From NCBI GenBank assembly GCA_012934845.2, contig WNNJ02003665.1, positions 463,983 through 527,982 on the forward strand: a stretch of 64,000 nucleotides of DNA, in the 5' to 3' direction. The notes below the pieces were generated by a model. The model did no database searches. It saw only the letters and a program-made list of their open reading frames with translations, and was not told the origin of the DNA. The DNA is from Pomphorhynchus laevis. Its lineage: Eukaryota; Acanthocephala; Palaeacanthocephala; Echinorhynchida; Pomphorhynchidae. A program made the translations under genes and the position numbers. Position 1 is the first letter of the stretch. Each line of letters opens with the position of its first letter. Of the stretch, positions 1-13,140 are shown in pieces.

Positions 1-2530
1 AATAAATAGAATTTCCTCACCTCAACTGAACTTTATTCTGCATTAATTTTGATAAATTAAAGCTGGAAACTAAAGGAAATGTTGATAAAGCAAACATTGA
101 ATATGACGTTCAATTTAAGTTCGTCTTTGAAACACAAATGGAGTGTTTAATAATAGCAAATGTCAAAACCAAGTTGTAGATTGTAAGACTAATTTAAACA
201 AACGTTATTAATAAAATTTAAAAAATGCCTCAAATTTAAAATTTTTATATGATAAATAAATATTATATTTTATTTTATGAGGCATAATTTTGTTTATTTC
301 AAAATTATGAATATATGTAAACAATATTTAGATGTTTTTTACATATAGTTCAATTAAAATATAATCGACTATGAAATTGCAATTTATGACAGATCTTATC
401 TGCAATTTAGAAATTCATGTAAATAGTGACAAAATTAATTTTAATTAAAAAATATATATATTTTTTGTCGAAATTTTACCGTAAACAGCTTGTTTAAAAA
501 TTATTTTAAAATCCAAAATGCATAAAGAATAATTATTTAGAATTAAACATTGGTTTGAGTATTTATTAAACTTTTAATTAGTCAAACTTGACACATTAAT
601 TTTAATTAAAAAATATATTTTTTTGTCAAAATTCTACCGTAAACAGCTTGTTTAAAAATTATTTAAAAATCCAAAATGCATGAAGAATAATTATTTAGAA
701 TTAAACATTGGTTTGAGTATTCATTAAACTTTTAATTAGTCAAACTTGACACATTATTTTTTTGGATTAATGCATTTTTTATGAATAACATTTAAATCAA
801 TGAGAGTTTTTTTTTGAAAAAACAAAAGTGTGTTATTCTGGGCACCTGTGAAATTGAAAAAATAAAAAAATTAAAGAACTTGATGTCGATTCCATGGGCA
901 ATAAAACCGTAGCGCGTGTAAATGTCAAAGCCAAAAAATGCAAAAGCTGATAATTAAGATCATATTTCTTCAACTTATTGGACATTTAGATTTAATTTTC
1001 TGGTTATTCGGATAAGCAACATCAAGATATTTAAGAAGGCAGTTATTACATGATTTGACAATAGTCATACATTCGAGCTGTTTACTCTTAGATGTGACAA
1101 ACGTCGTCTTTTTATTTTATGAACAGCTAAAGCGGTTACCGTGATTAATATCTTATCATTTAATAGATATTAAATATGTGCTAATATACGATACATACTA
1201 GCACAGTACACACATTTCGTATATTACATTGCATCTTGTCGACCATTACAACCCAATATGATAATAGGTCATTCTAATGATTTATATATCTCATATTTAA
1301 TTTTATTTCAAGTCTTGCAAACTACATATCTATATATACATGTTTTATTGACATGGTAATGTAGACTTGTGAGATACATGTAGTTTGATAGATATGTAAT
1401 TTGTATTAGATATCTATAGTGTATTACATACAAATCTATATTGTATTACATATATATTGAAGTATTAAGACAATATTTATTTATTCAGATATTGTATTGA
1501 CTATTGCATTATTGTATTATTGTATTTACTATATTGTATTACATATATTACATATATCATATTGTATTATATAGATATGTAGTTTATCTTACAAACTACA
1601 TATGGATTTATGTTTTATTGACATTGTAATGTTGTAATGTGGACTTGTGGGATACCGGAAAGCCCATTGTCATCAAGTATTATTAATGTGCTTTAAGAAT
1701 ACGACTGATATAGTTCAATTAATGTGTTAAAAAAATGTATAATGTAAGGTCATTTATACTTATTGATTGTTCACTCGCCATATAAAAGTAGATAAAATTG
1801 AGTCAGCAAGGTGGTTTATTTTGGCGACCTCTTCACAATTTGTTTTTAAACAAACCGTTTATAGGGCAAAAAATAAATATGTGGCAGTAATTGTGTGAGA
1901 TTGTAATTGAATAAGAATTAAGACACTGTTTTTAAAAAATACATTGAATTTTATCAAATTCTTAGAAGTCCATTAAATACAAAAACCCGATATAAAATCC
2001 AAATTCACTGTGTTCAATACTCTGTATAAAAACATTCGATTACATCTGTATAGTCGACTAAAATTACAGAAATAGGAAATCGGCAAGAGTGAGAAACACT
2101 TAAACACGAAATCGCGCGTTGACTAACTTTCTTGAAGTAAAGTATTAATGAAGGCGATATCTAGAACAACGAACAAATAACAACTACAGATGGCATTGTC
2201 AATGCGAAAGATGCAATTTAAAACACAACACCGAAGGTTTAAAATAAAATCTAGAATAAGAACTTGCAGCTCTTACTTTTAAATTTGTTTGAGACATTTT
2301 ACATGAGAGAAAAACGGAGAGTAAATAACGTTAGACCGACGATCCTTCGCTGAAATTATATTTCATTCCTCTATTATACATCTGCATTCATACAAATAAT
2401 TCATTTTGATTGAAAGAACATGAAAAGCAGACATTGATGATTTTTATATAACGCTAATGTTAATCATTTCTATAATTATTAGCTTGGGATTTTGATCGAT
2501 TTATATTTATAGATACGACATCATCACGAC
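1..2530. other. AT-rich gene-free stretch
   Basis: No frame here looks like protein and I see no RNA gene. The stretch holds a two-copy tandem repeat (listed separately) and, at about 1,320-1,620, a low-complexity run of imperfect repeats built from short blocks such as ATATTGTATTACATATA. Stop codons are frequent in all frames. Confidence 0.7.
432..757. repeat. Tandem duplication, period about 163 bp
   Basis: Two near-identical copies lie side by side. Each begins in TTAATTTTAATTAAAAAATA and ends in TTTTAATTAGTCAAACTTGACACAT. The second copy differs by a few short A/T-run length changes. No coding potential. Probably a local duplication rather than a mobile element, because no terminal repeats or target duplications are visible. 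Confidence 0.85.
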
Positions 2531-2539
2531 GTTAAGTTA

Positions 2540-3090
2540 GCCAAAGCTAAAACATGATGCATGCTATCAAAAATTGCTTTCTGGGGATAACTCCATCTTC
2601 GCTTAAGCTGCTACTCAACTCGTTAGTGCGACCAATACTTGATTATTACTATCCATCTTGTTTTACATGTACACGAATTGAACTGAATGCTCTCGATGAG
2701 ATTCTTGACCGCATCGCGCGTATATGCCCAAACTAGCAATTTACCTTATCCTAAGAGACTTAAAGTGAGCGCCATATTGGACATTAATGTGAGATTACTG
2801 ATTATCGACTTGGTTGCAACGTAGAAATTATTGCACAAATTTGATGGATATTCTTCAAATATTATAGCGTGTTATGATAATCGATCCAACATACATTATT
2901 CGATGACAATTTTTAAGCAACATACATGAAAACTATCGCCTGTCACAAGATTGTCCAGATGCGTGGTTAATGTGTGGAATAGTCTTCCTGAGTATGTTGT
3001 TGTCTCTACAACACTAATTTTATTTAAGAATGGATTGGGAACATGCCTGGAACAAATGGATGATATCAAGAAACTATCTTATCCCTGATT
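2540..3090 (+). pseudogene. CR1-like LINE, C-terminal reverse transcriptase fragment
   Basis: The frame at 2,554-2,736 reads like the region after the YADD box of CR1-group reverse transcriptases (LLNSLVRPILDYYYPS, then a leucine-rich stretch). Further scraps follow in other frames to about 3,090, including VNVWNSLPEYVV near 2,970, the usual WNSLP motif at the end of CR1/L2 proteins. No catalytic box remains and several stops interrupt it. It differs in sequence from the L2-like copies nearby, so it is a separate family or an older copy. Host gene function is unlikely. Confidence 0.6.
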
Positions 3091-3139
3091 TTTTAACTCT
3101 ATTACATTTTGTTTTAAAAAAGGATTTATTTTTACGTGG

Positions 3140-4505
3140 CAAATGCGTGCCAGCGGAAGCTTACATGACCATCACAGCAAAATACAAAAATCTAAATCAT
3201 GTGTCGAGGAGGTGGGTACGGAGGCGGTATTTAAATGTAATAAAGGAGGGAGCACAGCGGACCTCGAGTGGGAGCTGATTCCAGGCGAGTGGGGCGGCGA
3301 CGAGGAAGGATCGGAGACCGTAGTTGTTAGAGTAATTGGGAACGTAGAGTAATAGAGAATGACGGGAACGCAGTGATAGAGAGGTGGGACGAGTTTCGTC
3401 TAAGAAGGGGAGGTTGATGAGCGATGGGGAGCCGACAGCGATGAGACAAAAAGTTACGAGAAGAATGCGGCGTTGTATGCGGATGTGGATGAAGTTAGAT
3501 GAGCGAACCCTGTTACAGACAATGGATTTAGATAGAAGAAAGATAGTTGGAGGCATAAATTGCGACATTGTGTATGCGATGTGCGGGTGCATGAGCATAG
3601 ATGAGGATGTCATCGGCATATTGCATGATTTGAAAGGAGTAAGGTTTGATAAACGGAGATAATTGCCAAGAAGTAGAAGAGATAAAATCAAGGGACCTAG
3701 GACTGAACCCTGTAGGACCCTGCAGAAATTAGGGATGGGAGGAGTGGATGATGAATTTGAACAGACGCGAAAAGAACGGTCGGATAGATATGAGGCAAGT
3801 CATGCTACGGAGGAGGAAGAAAAGCCGTAATCATAACGAAGGCGAGAAAGGAGGATGGAGTGGTCGACGATATCGAAGGCGGAGGAGAGGTCGAAGGAGA
3901 TGAGAACACTATATAGAGCCTTGTCACGAGAAATAAGTAGGTCGTTGTAAACTCATGCAGGCGATTTCTGTGGAGTGATTAGCGTGGAAAGCGGATTGGA
4001 AAGGAGGGTACAGATTAGATGAAGAGAGATAAACGTTGATCTGTTTTAAGATAAGGCGCTCTAAGAGCTTGGAAAGTGTAGGGAGGAGTGAAATGGGGCG
4101 ATAGCTAGAAGCAATGAAGGGGTCAGAGCTTCTCGACACATGATTTACATTTTTGTTTTGTTGTGGTCATGTAAGCGTGCGCTGGCATGCATTTGTCACG
4201 TTAAAAAATATTTTTTTATAGCTAGAAGGAAGAGAGGGGTCGAGCGATTGTTTCTCGAGGAATGAACGAACAGTGGCGAATTTCTAGTGTGGTGGGAAGA
4301 TACGACTGTAGGTGGACGAGTTAAACAAGGTGGTGAGAAAAGGGATATCGATGAGCATATTTATTTAAGTATAGGGTTGGCACGGGATTGACAGGTGATG
4401 CTTTGGACATGGACATGATGACAGATTGTACTTGGGCAGTTGAGACAGAGAGAAGATGAACGAGTTCCGAAAGAATGAGGTGAGTAGCAGTGATTTGGAA
4501 TGAGT
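3140..4505 (-). mobile_element. L2-like LINE copy 1, 5'-truncated and internally deleted
   Basis: On the minus strand this matches the better copy at 7.8-9.4 kb nearly base by base. It encodes fragments of a CR1/L2/Rex1-group reverse transcriptase: YRPISLLPTLSKLLERLI near 4,080, and the C-terminal LAWNQLPLEV to the terminal HLLDT near 3,200. Compared with copy 2 it lacks two internal blocks, around 3,508 (about 240 bp missing) and 3,530 (about 150 bp missing), which removes part of the region after the catalytic box. It is further split by a short insertion at 4,112-4,217. The 3' tail near 3,140 shares GTGGCAAATGCGTGCCAG with copy 2. Dead copy. Confidence 0.85.
4101..4228 (+). mobile_element. 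Very short L2-like LINE tail with target-site duplication
   Basis: An 11-bp direct repeat, ATAGCTAGAAG, flanks a 106-bp insert at 4,112-4,217 inside L2-like copy 1. The insert carries the last codons and 3' tail of the same family in the opposite orientation (CTTCTCGACACATGATTTAC, then the GTAAGCGTGCGCTGGCATGC tail) and ends in an A/T run. Copy 2 at 9.1 kb shows the uninterrupted site. This is an extreme 5' truncation typical of target-primed reverse transcription. Confidence 0.85.
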
Positions 4506-4689
4506 TTAATTTTAATATATTTTATTTCCAATTAAATAAGTTATTTTCAATTAACTCGTTACAACACAACTTGTCTTGAATATAAATACAAACATCTGAT
4601 AGCAATATCAATACTTACATGACGAATCGATTCAGAAATGCAAATTAATAACGATCATTTTGATAAGAAGACGAACGAAATATCAAGCG

Positions 4690-7556
4690 ATTATGATACG
4701 GGATATGTAGTCGAACCGTCCAAGCGGTAATGCGATCACATAATCGATTCGAACGCTACAGCGACTTTCCTCTTGTCTCGTTTACCGTGTGCGCTCAAGG
4801 ATTGCGATCGCAGATTGACGCAAGCGCAAATTGATTCACAAAGTCGTTTGTGTCGTCACCCTGTTACGTATTTCCAAGAATCTAGCACAACAACTAACAT
4901 TTCGAATTATCATCAAGACCAATCAAATACGACCTCAAACGTATCAACCGTCTCACATTTAGTGTGCACAAAAAGGCCTCCCTCCAGTGCGGAGAATGCA
5001 AAATCTGTCACTGGACGTTTATGATCACTTCCACATGTGTAATTCGCAAACACGGCGTAGGACTCATTTGTGCTAGCACCGATCAGCCACTATCATGTAT
5101 CGTACTGATCAATGTTGCACCTTCTCCAAGGCCGGTGAACCACTCAGATTTCGGCAAAGCCGCAGTTTATCTTCTATAGATTCATATTTGGATGATCCGG
5201 AGAATTCCACGCGCTGCTAGTTGGCGGTGGCTAGCTCTCTTACTCGCCTATTGTTGAGTGTTGTATCGGATTCGTCCGCGTTAGATGCCTGGCTTGCGTT
5301 GCTGACTTTCGCTAAATCGGTATTGCGTCTGCCAAACGATTCGACAGAAAAAAGCTCACCAGTAAACAGCTCGATTGCTAATAAAATCAAAGAGGCTTCC
5401 TTGCTTCATCCCAACGTTTCCCTCAAATCTCCATGCACGTCAGTGATAAAATTTCAAAAGTCAAGGATTCTTCTGAACAATTCTACAGACAATTGCATCG
5501 TCGAATCGCTTTGTCGAAGAGTTTCAGAAAACATCGAGGACGGTGATGTTCGAGGTGCTAGTCGAACAATTCGTTCAACCTGATTATGCCTCTTTAAGAC
5601 GACTGAAAGATCGGCACCCAGCGAGAATATCCCACTCGTATGGTGGGTGTGAAGACATTGAGTCAGTTCTAGCAAACAATGTTAATAACTCCGAAATTGT
5701 CGTCTCTTATGAGTTGGTTCTAAGTGCTATCCACTCTTTTACGAATGTATCGACCGGAGGAACAGACGGTCTAAGCCCTATCCATTTAGAGAACCTCGTA
5801 TCTTTGAGCAGTGGCAGGACCAGATTATTGTTGATTGATGCTTTATACTGTTTTTGTCGGCTATTACTCGATGGCAATGTTTTCCCATGCATTCGTATAA
5901 TAATTTTTAGTAGTCGATTACAAGCCTTTCGGAAGAAATGTGGCGGATTACGTTCTATCGTCATAGTTGCTCTCTCAAAAGTATCATCGCTAAAATCGCT
6001 AACCGACATGCATGTGATCTTCTAGTCAACGACTTCTCATCGCCTCAACTGGGCGTCGGTGTGCCAAACGGAACAGAGGTTGTCATTCATGCGGAAAACA
6101 TTTTGTGCAGCACACATTTTGTATCAATAATGTGTCCGTCAAGCTGGATTTCGTAAACGTCTTGAACACTCTCAATGATGATGTATTCTCGAAAGTGTTC
6201 GATAGAAAAACCCCAAGTTGTTTCCGTTCGTTTCGGCATGCTACGGTAATCTCGGTCAACTATTTTTTCTGAAACAATACAGCGGACTCAGTTGAGGGCG
6301 TTCAGCAGGGCGATCCGCATAAGTCGCTACTTTTCTGTTCATCAATTAATCCGATAGCCACTCACTGCACCTCCGCTGTAAACATTTGAATGATTGTTCC
6401 ATCGGCGGTAACGCAAACTCTGTGGTCCGTGATATCAAGATGATCGAGAGGCTGGATCGACCAATGGGCCTGTCTCTTAATACCTCAAAATGCGAGATTA
6501 TAGGTAACGACCTACTCGCAATCGAAAATGTTCGCGCTGCCATCCTACCCGATGGCAGCGCGAACATTAAAGGGGATGAATCTCTAGATGCCGCTTTATT
6601 AAAGGTCTTGTTGGAGTTTAAGCTGGTCGGCATTTGAGTGGGTAGTCTTGGAAACCACGACGCAATTTTCAACTATCACGATCAGTAATCCTTACCAAGA
6701 TTCAATACCTGCTACGAACTTCGCCGTGTTTCCGTAGCCCGCTAATCGCATTTTATGACGACAATCTGAAGAGTATTTTGTCCTTGACTATGAACCTGAT
6801 ACTCGGCGAAAAAGCATGACGCCAGGCAAAGCTACCGATCGACGTAGGCGGTTTTGGTTTCATTAGGGCCTAGGACGTCGCTATTCCATCTTATTCTGCT
6901 TGCGCCGCATCCACGAACGACATGGTAAAAATAATACTCGATCAGTATCTGAAATCTGGTTCAGAACGTAATAGCCAACTTTTCACAGCTGCCGTTATTG
7001 AATAATTTTCCTCGTATGAGCCTGATTTTCTACAAGAATTAACATCTCAGTAACAGTGGTCCATACCAGTAAATACAGCATGCTTCCTCTCGTTCTTGGA
7101 TGAGGTATCATCCGCGAAGTCAAAGCTTGGATATTGGTTGTTACCACTAAGCACTCTGGCGATTTTCTTCGGGTATTGACCATATCCGCAGTGGGAAGCA
7201 GGTTAGACGACTTTTCTATTAACGCAGTGGCTGCTCTAACGTGTCCAAATACCTTGACTCAAAGCAACCAACACTTGGCAGTTCATGACCTTGTAATTGT
7301 CGCAAAGGAGGCGGAAACCCGAAAATACAGAAAATATGTGGATTTGGACCCTCGCCAACACATGTTTACTCCGATAGTCATCGAGACCCTCGAAGCAGTG
7401 CGCCCCGATTCTCTTGACTTTTTACAGGAACTCGGTCGGCGTTTGGTTAGACGAGTCAGGGATGCACGCGCCTTTTGCTTTCTAATGCAAATGATCAGCG
7501 CAGCAATCCAGCGGGGGCAACGCAATCTGCTTGCGGGAGTGAATGGACTATCATAA
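4690..7556 (+). mobile_element. Decayed LINE with RT and a C-terminal PD-(D/E)XK-type region
   Basis: Four or more broken frames on the plus strand make up one element. 4,773-5,180 holds the N-terminal part with cysteine pairs. 5,543-6,025 holds the start of the reverse transcriptase (GTDGLSPIHLENL, then KKCGGLRSIV), continued near 6,020-6,340 (VGVPNGTEVVIHAENI, then EGVQQGDP). 7,200-7,556 holds the C-terminal region: ALTCPNTLTQSNQH, FTPIVIETLEAV, ELGRRLVRRV, ISAAIQRGQRN. That order (DxTCPDTL..., VPVAIETLG..., QRxSxAVQRGN) is familiar from a LINE-like family common in ticks and cnidarians whose C-terminal domain resembles a restriction-type endonuclease. I am sure of the family resemblance but not of its clade name. 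Stops and frame changes throughout make it inactive. A second remnant lies at 32.4 kb. Confidence 0.8.
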
Positions 7557-7796
7557 TATACGCAATTCATAAAAATTGATCTGTTTTAATTAAACATTAT
7601 TTTAAGATATAATGTAATTATGTTTTATTTTCGTTAACAGAATGAACAAGCAAAATAGGTTTGCCTTGTAAATAATTATAGAACAAAGATCACATAAATA
7701 TGAGCAAAGTAAATTGATCATAATAATAGAAATAAAGAATATGACAATGAATGTTTGATTAGGGCAACATTTCTTTAATAGTTAAAAAAAGATTTA

Positions 7797-9425
7797 TTTA
7801 ACGTGGCAAATGCGTGCCAGTGCACGCTTACATGACCACAACAAAAATGTAAATCATGTGTCGAGAAGGTGTGAACGGAGGAGGTGTTTGAATGTGATAA
7901 AGGAGGGAGCGCGGCGGACGTCGAGAGGGAGTTGATTCCAGGCGAGTGAGGCGGCGACGAGGAAGGATCGGAGACCGTAGTTGTTGGAGTAATTGGGAAC
8001 GTGTAGTAAGAGGGAATAACGGTAACGCAGCGATAGCGAGGTGGGGCGAGTGTCGTCTAAGAAAGGAAGGTTGATGAACGATGGGGAGCCGACAGCGATG
8101 AGACGAAAGGTAACGATAAGAAGGCGGAGTTTGATGCGGATGTGGATGGTGGGCCAGGAGAGTTGGGCAAAATATGTGGATATGTGGTCGAAGCGACGGA
8201 GACGAAAGAGCACTCGAACGGCGGTGTTGATTATTCGTTGTAGGGGTAGGATGATGGATTTTGGAGAATTGGCGAAAAGACTAAGGCAGTAATCGATTTT
8301 AGGGAAAAGAAGCGATGAAAGAAGAGACATACAAGAACGGAAGTCGATAAGGGGGTGGATACGGCGGATGTCACGGAGAATTAAGTTAGATGAGCGGACC
8401 TTGTCACGGACGAAGGGTTTAAGGGAAAGGTGATCATCGAAATGGAAGCCTAAGAAAGTGAGATTGTGGACTATGGATCCTCCTCCTTTACGGGGGAGGA
8501 TCCACATTATTATAGACATGTCGGGGTTTAGAACGAGATGGAGATTTGAGAGACGTTCGTAGATAGAAGAAAGACAGTTGGAGGCAGAATTGCCGATATC
8601 GTGTATGCGATGTGCGGGTGCATGAGCATAGATGAGGATGTCATCGGCGTATTGCATGACGTTAAAGGAAAAAGGTTTGATAAACGGAGAGAGATTGCCA
8701 AGCTGAAGAGAGAAAAGCAGGGACCTAGGACTGAACCTTGTGGGACTCCGCAAAAGATAAGGATGGAAGGGGAGGATAATGAATTAGAACATACTCGAAA
8801 GGAACGGTCGGATAGATATGAGGCAAACCATGCTACGGAGGGAGAATAAAAGCCGTAATCATAACGAAGGCGATAAAGGAGGACGGAGTGGTTGACGATA
8901 TCGAAAGCGGAGGAGAGGTCGACGAAGATGAGAACACTATATAGAGCCTTTTCTCGAGAAATGAGTAAGTCGTTGTAAACTTTCATGCAGGCGATTTCTG
9001 TGGAATGATTAGAGCGAAAAGCGGATTGGAAAGGAGGGTACAGATTGGATGATGAGAGATTAGCGTTGACCTGTATTAAGATGAGGCGTTCTAAGAGCTT
9101 TGAAAGAGTAGGGAGTAGTGAAATGGGGCGATAGCTAGAATGAAGGGAGAGGTCGAGCGATTGTTTCTTAAGGAGGGGACGAACGATTGCGGATTTCCAG
9201 TGTGAAGGGAAGATACGACTGCGGATGGACGAGTTAAACAAGGTTGTGAGAAACGGGGATATCGATGAGCATATGGATTTTTGTATGTGAGTAGGCAGGG
9301 GATCGGCAGGTGAGGTTTTGTTGGGCAAGGACATGAGGTCAGATGATACTTCGGTAGGTGAGACAGGGAGAAGATGAAAGAGTTCCGGGAGAATGGGGCT
9401 AGGCGGGGCCGAGTTTAATTTGAAC
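7797..9425 (-). mobile_element. L2-like LINE copy 2, 5'-truncated
   Basis: Two long minus-strand frames, 9,427-8,528 and 8,753-7,854, overlap in different frames, so one frame shift separates them. Together they show an L2/CR1/Rex1-group reverse transcriptase: thumb-proximal LPVSPTEV, RPLLKKQSLD, YRPISLLPTLSKLLERLI, the box FVDLSSAFDIVNHSVLL, GVPQGSVLGP, then MQYADDILIYAHAP with the catalytic YADD, and the C-terminal YGLRSFLVAASLAWNQLPLD motif ending HLLRSHLLDT. The upstream ORF and endonuclease are absent; both copies stop near the same upstream position (motif GAGTTTAATTT). Nearly intact RT residues suggest this copy is not very old. Confidence 0.9.
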
Positions 9426-9429
9426 AATT

Positions 9430-12400
9430 TTCATACTCGACTTATTGATATATCGTCGTACTTATCACTACTTACAGTTATGAACAATATAGTGGCTGAA
9501 TAACACAACAGCCAGATTCGAAATTATTGATCAATTAAATCTAAGTATAGATGCTGATCTCACACTTTTAAAAAGGTTCACTAAGGTTGACAAACCATTT
9601 ACAAAATTTACGTCTTTTTATGTAATTGGACGTATATTCGCACATTTATTTTATAAAATATTTTATATGCAAAGCACTTAAAAATATACATTCAGGAAAT
9701 TGACATTTAAATCATGTCAATCATAAGTTTTTAGTCTCATAGTTCTTAACTTAATGTGTTATCTAAACATTCGACTATGAGCTGCATTATGTCGCTGCAA
9801 TAGCAAAATCTGTTCGAGTCTTCACGACTTGAACAGATTTTGCAGGAGAATATATGTTCGACTGAATAGATCATTGCAGAGCGATAAACGTGTAATTCAA
9901 TCACAAGAATATCAAATGAAATCAAACAGCAGTATTACTGCGAACTAATGCTGGATACTTATTCTAACCTATTATTAGCTTGTATATTGATGTTAAACAG
10001 CATCCTATATAAGCGGATATATGATCCGCTAACATCTTATATGAGTGAATCGTTTGCTTTCCGAGTTGTTACATTGGGGTCAACAAACTAAGTGGGTTTT
10101 GATTTTATACTATTGTGCTGAACGTTATCGAACAATCAGCTTAGAATTTTTCAGTTTTTAAGTGTTAATTGATAAACTACTAACTTAAAGGTTACTGTGT
10201 ATGACCAAAACGTTGTAAAAAATTATTTAAAAGAATTTCTCGTTTTGATAATTGATTATGCCATAGCATATGATATTAATTGATAGTGTTTGGAAAGCAT
10301 GCGCTACGTTATCAATCTGGTAATAATTTGATGTCTGGGTACATCACGATCATTTTTTACCATAAAAGGCTTCAATATGTGGACATTGTCTGATTCTTGA
10401 ATGGACTATTTCGCTTGTTATTTAATATAAAAGCGATGTAGGGTTCATTGTAGGTCTTCGATGTTTGATACGAGCAGTACATACTTTACACTAATAATTT
10501 ATTGTACCGGTTTAATGTGCAAACATGGAGTTTATAGAGAACAGACCAGGAGACTGGCAAGCAATAATATTTGGAGAATAAAATCAAAATAAACTTTGGA
10601 CTATAAAGTTCACGTCAAGCTGACCGACTTTCACCTACATTTCATGCTTTGTTCGTAATACGAAGCAGAAGATATTTGCAGATAGCTTAGTACTCCAAGC
10701 ACACTTCCTAAGCATCCATAACGTCATCTCGATATCCACAGATGAGGTGGATAGCGTTCTTCCAAGCATTTTTAAAGATTACAGAGAGAAGAAAGAGTTA
10801 ACCATTTATTCTAAAATCAAAACAGAATTAGTAGTGATCTTTCTATATTGGATTCATTTGTGTCGTACATTACATAACGACGTATAACTTGTTCAACAAG
10901 GCTATATGTTTCAGTTATTTAGACATATTATTTGATTACTACTCCTTGAATATGGAGAATGTAGTATTGATTTGCTAGTCAATATTAGCTAAATCGGGTT
11001 GACACATCGGGTTGACAAATCGATATTTATCATCCTGATTTGTTAGTCGATATAAACCCCTCTTTCAAAGCAATGCTAAAAAGCCTTGTTAACCACGATA
11101 AATTTTATATTCTTAAAGCCTTCAGTATTTCTTTCGAATTTAATCAATATCCCAGTATAACATAGTGCTTAATCGTGCCATTAATGTTATTTGGGGTAGA
11201 ACATTTGTCTAAGGCAGCTCATTTGCTTATTTCATTCAAAGCATAAAATTTACCTGTAAAAAATCAACGAACATCATTCAGCCCGTCTTATTTGCTTAGA
11301 AAACAACTAGATTTGCTGCTTACCATAAAATGTAAGAGTAGAATGATAATGGAGTAGATGAGAAAATCGTTTACTTTCAATTATATCAGCAAAAGATTTT
11401 ATATGAGCATGTTGATGCGAAATTATTTAAAATATCAGCATTATTTAATTTATTTTAAGTTTTAATATTTCATTATTAAATTATTAACTTTTCGGATTTT
11501 GAAACATAACGCATTAATATATTAAAGATTATATCTTTTAATATAATCTTAAATTGCATTATAGTTTTATTATACAAAATGTTTTTAAAACTATATTACA
11601 ATTTAATTATCACATAATAACATTATATAAATTATATTATAAAATAATTTTCATTCTTTACAATAAAAATACTCTTTTATAACTTGTAAGTTATATGTAA
11701 AAGAATATGTAGAAATATATTATCTTTACATATTAAATAAATCGATTCAAAGAAATCTGACTTATAATTTACAATATTTAATCACGAATTTAATTATTAT
11801 AATTAATAAATTCATAAATTTAATAAACAAAATTTAATTATTATAATTAATAAATTTAATAAATAAATTTAATTTATTATAAATTTACAATATTTAATTT
11901 GCATAATATCTAATTTGCATATTCAAATAATTAATTGAAATATTTAAAATATAATTACATTTCACATTTTTGATGAAATCCAAGACTAGATTCATTTCAG
12001 CTATAAATAAATTAGAAAAAAAAATTTTGGGTAACCAAATTTGCAGTAAATAGTTAATATAACGTAGGAAATTTTTAATGATTATGCTAGCAGTTAGTGA
12101 AATATAACGATAAATTAGTGTTTTATCAATCCTGCTTCAAAATTTTAAATTTGAAAGTTTAAATTTTTTAAAATACGAGAATATTTTGTGGTTTATTCAT
12201 ATTCATGATTTTTGCCTTTCTTGATCAGAAAGGTGAATTCTTAAGCAAATTTACTGATTAGAAAATTGATATTATAAATTAACTTAATTTTTTTATCCTT
12301 AAAAGAAAACAATCACATACAACAGACACTGAGAAAACGCACAATATTTCCGATTTTTTATTTGTTTTTGTTTGCATATAGCAAACAAAATAAGTGCAAA

Positions 12401-13140
12401 GAAAACAGCGCTTAAAGGCAATATAATACCGGAAAATGTGTAAAAAGAATTGACAAAAATTCGATTTTAATGTCACAAATATTCCGCTCTAGTGCTAAGT
12501 TAAAAATGCTACAGGCCATAAAAGCCAACTATAAAAATGGTAATAAAAACATCACACCAATGTGATATTTTTTAATACGATGCCAAAATGCCAATCCTGA
12601 ATTGATTGATAATAGCTGATCGCCCTTTGAATTGTACAATTTAGCATCAGAAAAGGCATCCCTTCACTTGTTTGAAAAACGACTGGATTACTGTAAGTCG
12701 GCGTTTAATCTTTTTTCATTAACATGAAAATCATGTAAATTTCTCTCTTTTCATTTAGCAAACATTTTAAATTACAAATTGCAATTTTTAGAATTATAAT
12801 AATATTCAATTGACTAGGAACTGAAGAATTAAAATACAGAAAAACAACAATTAAGAATTTCAGCCATCTAACTCAATTTTCGCTTGAATATTTTGAAGTA
12901 AACGCCCACTATAACAGAGTCTATTGATTAACTATACAGTACAATACTTAGACTCAGTTAGCTGATTTGATGTATTTATATTAGAAGGAATAATATAAAA
13001 TATTAATATTAAATAATATCAGATTAGATCACTCAGTCTACGTATTGAGTAATATTCTTTTATCTAAATAAAAATTAAATAATTAAATAAAAACAACAAT
13101 TTCTTTACAAGAAAAAAATGTATACAAGATTTTTCCTGTC
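9430..13140. other. Gene-free AT-rich stretch
   Basis: I see no coding region, RNA gene or recognisable mobile element across this stretch. 11,400-12,000 is almost pure A/T. One strong short hairpin lies near 9,820 (listed separately). A truncated motif of the PLE-linked repeat end (ACTTAGACTCAGTTAGCTGA) sits near 12,950, with a related inverted piece near 13,020. Confidence 0.6.
9803..9843. repeat. 18-bp perfect-pairing hairpin
   Basis: GCAAAATCTGTTCGAGTC is followed, after the five bases TTCAC, by GACTTGAACAGATTTTGC. All 18 positions pair, one as a G-U wobble. There is no matching element around it. Too short to be a typical microRNA precursor; it could be a foldback element remnant or a folded transcript end. 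Confidence 0.75.

Noticed and set aside
8041-8849. Plus-strand open frames across the L2-like LINE (also 3,030-3,662)
   Set aside because: They are antisense shadows of the minus-strand reverse transcriptase, which has clear motifs (YADD, GVPQGSVLGP).
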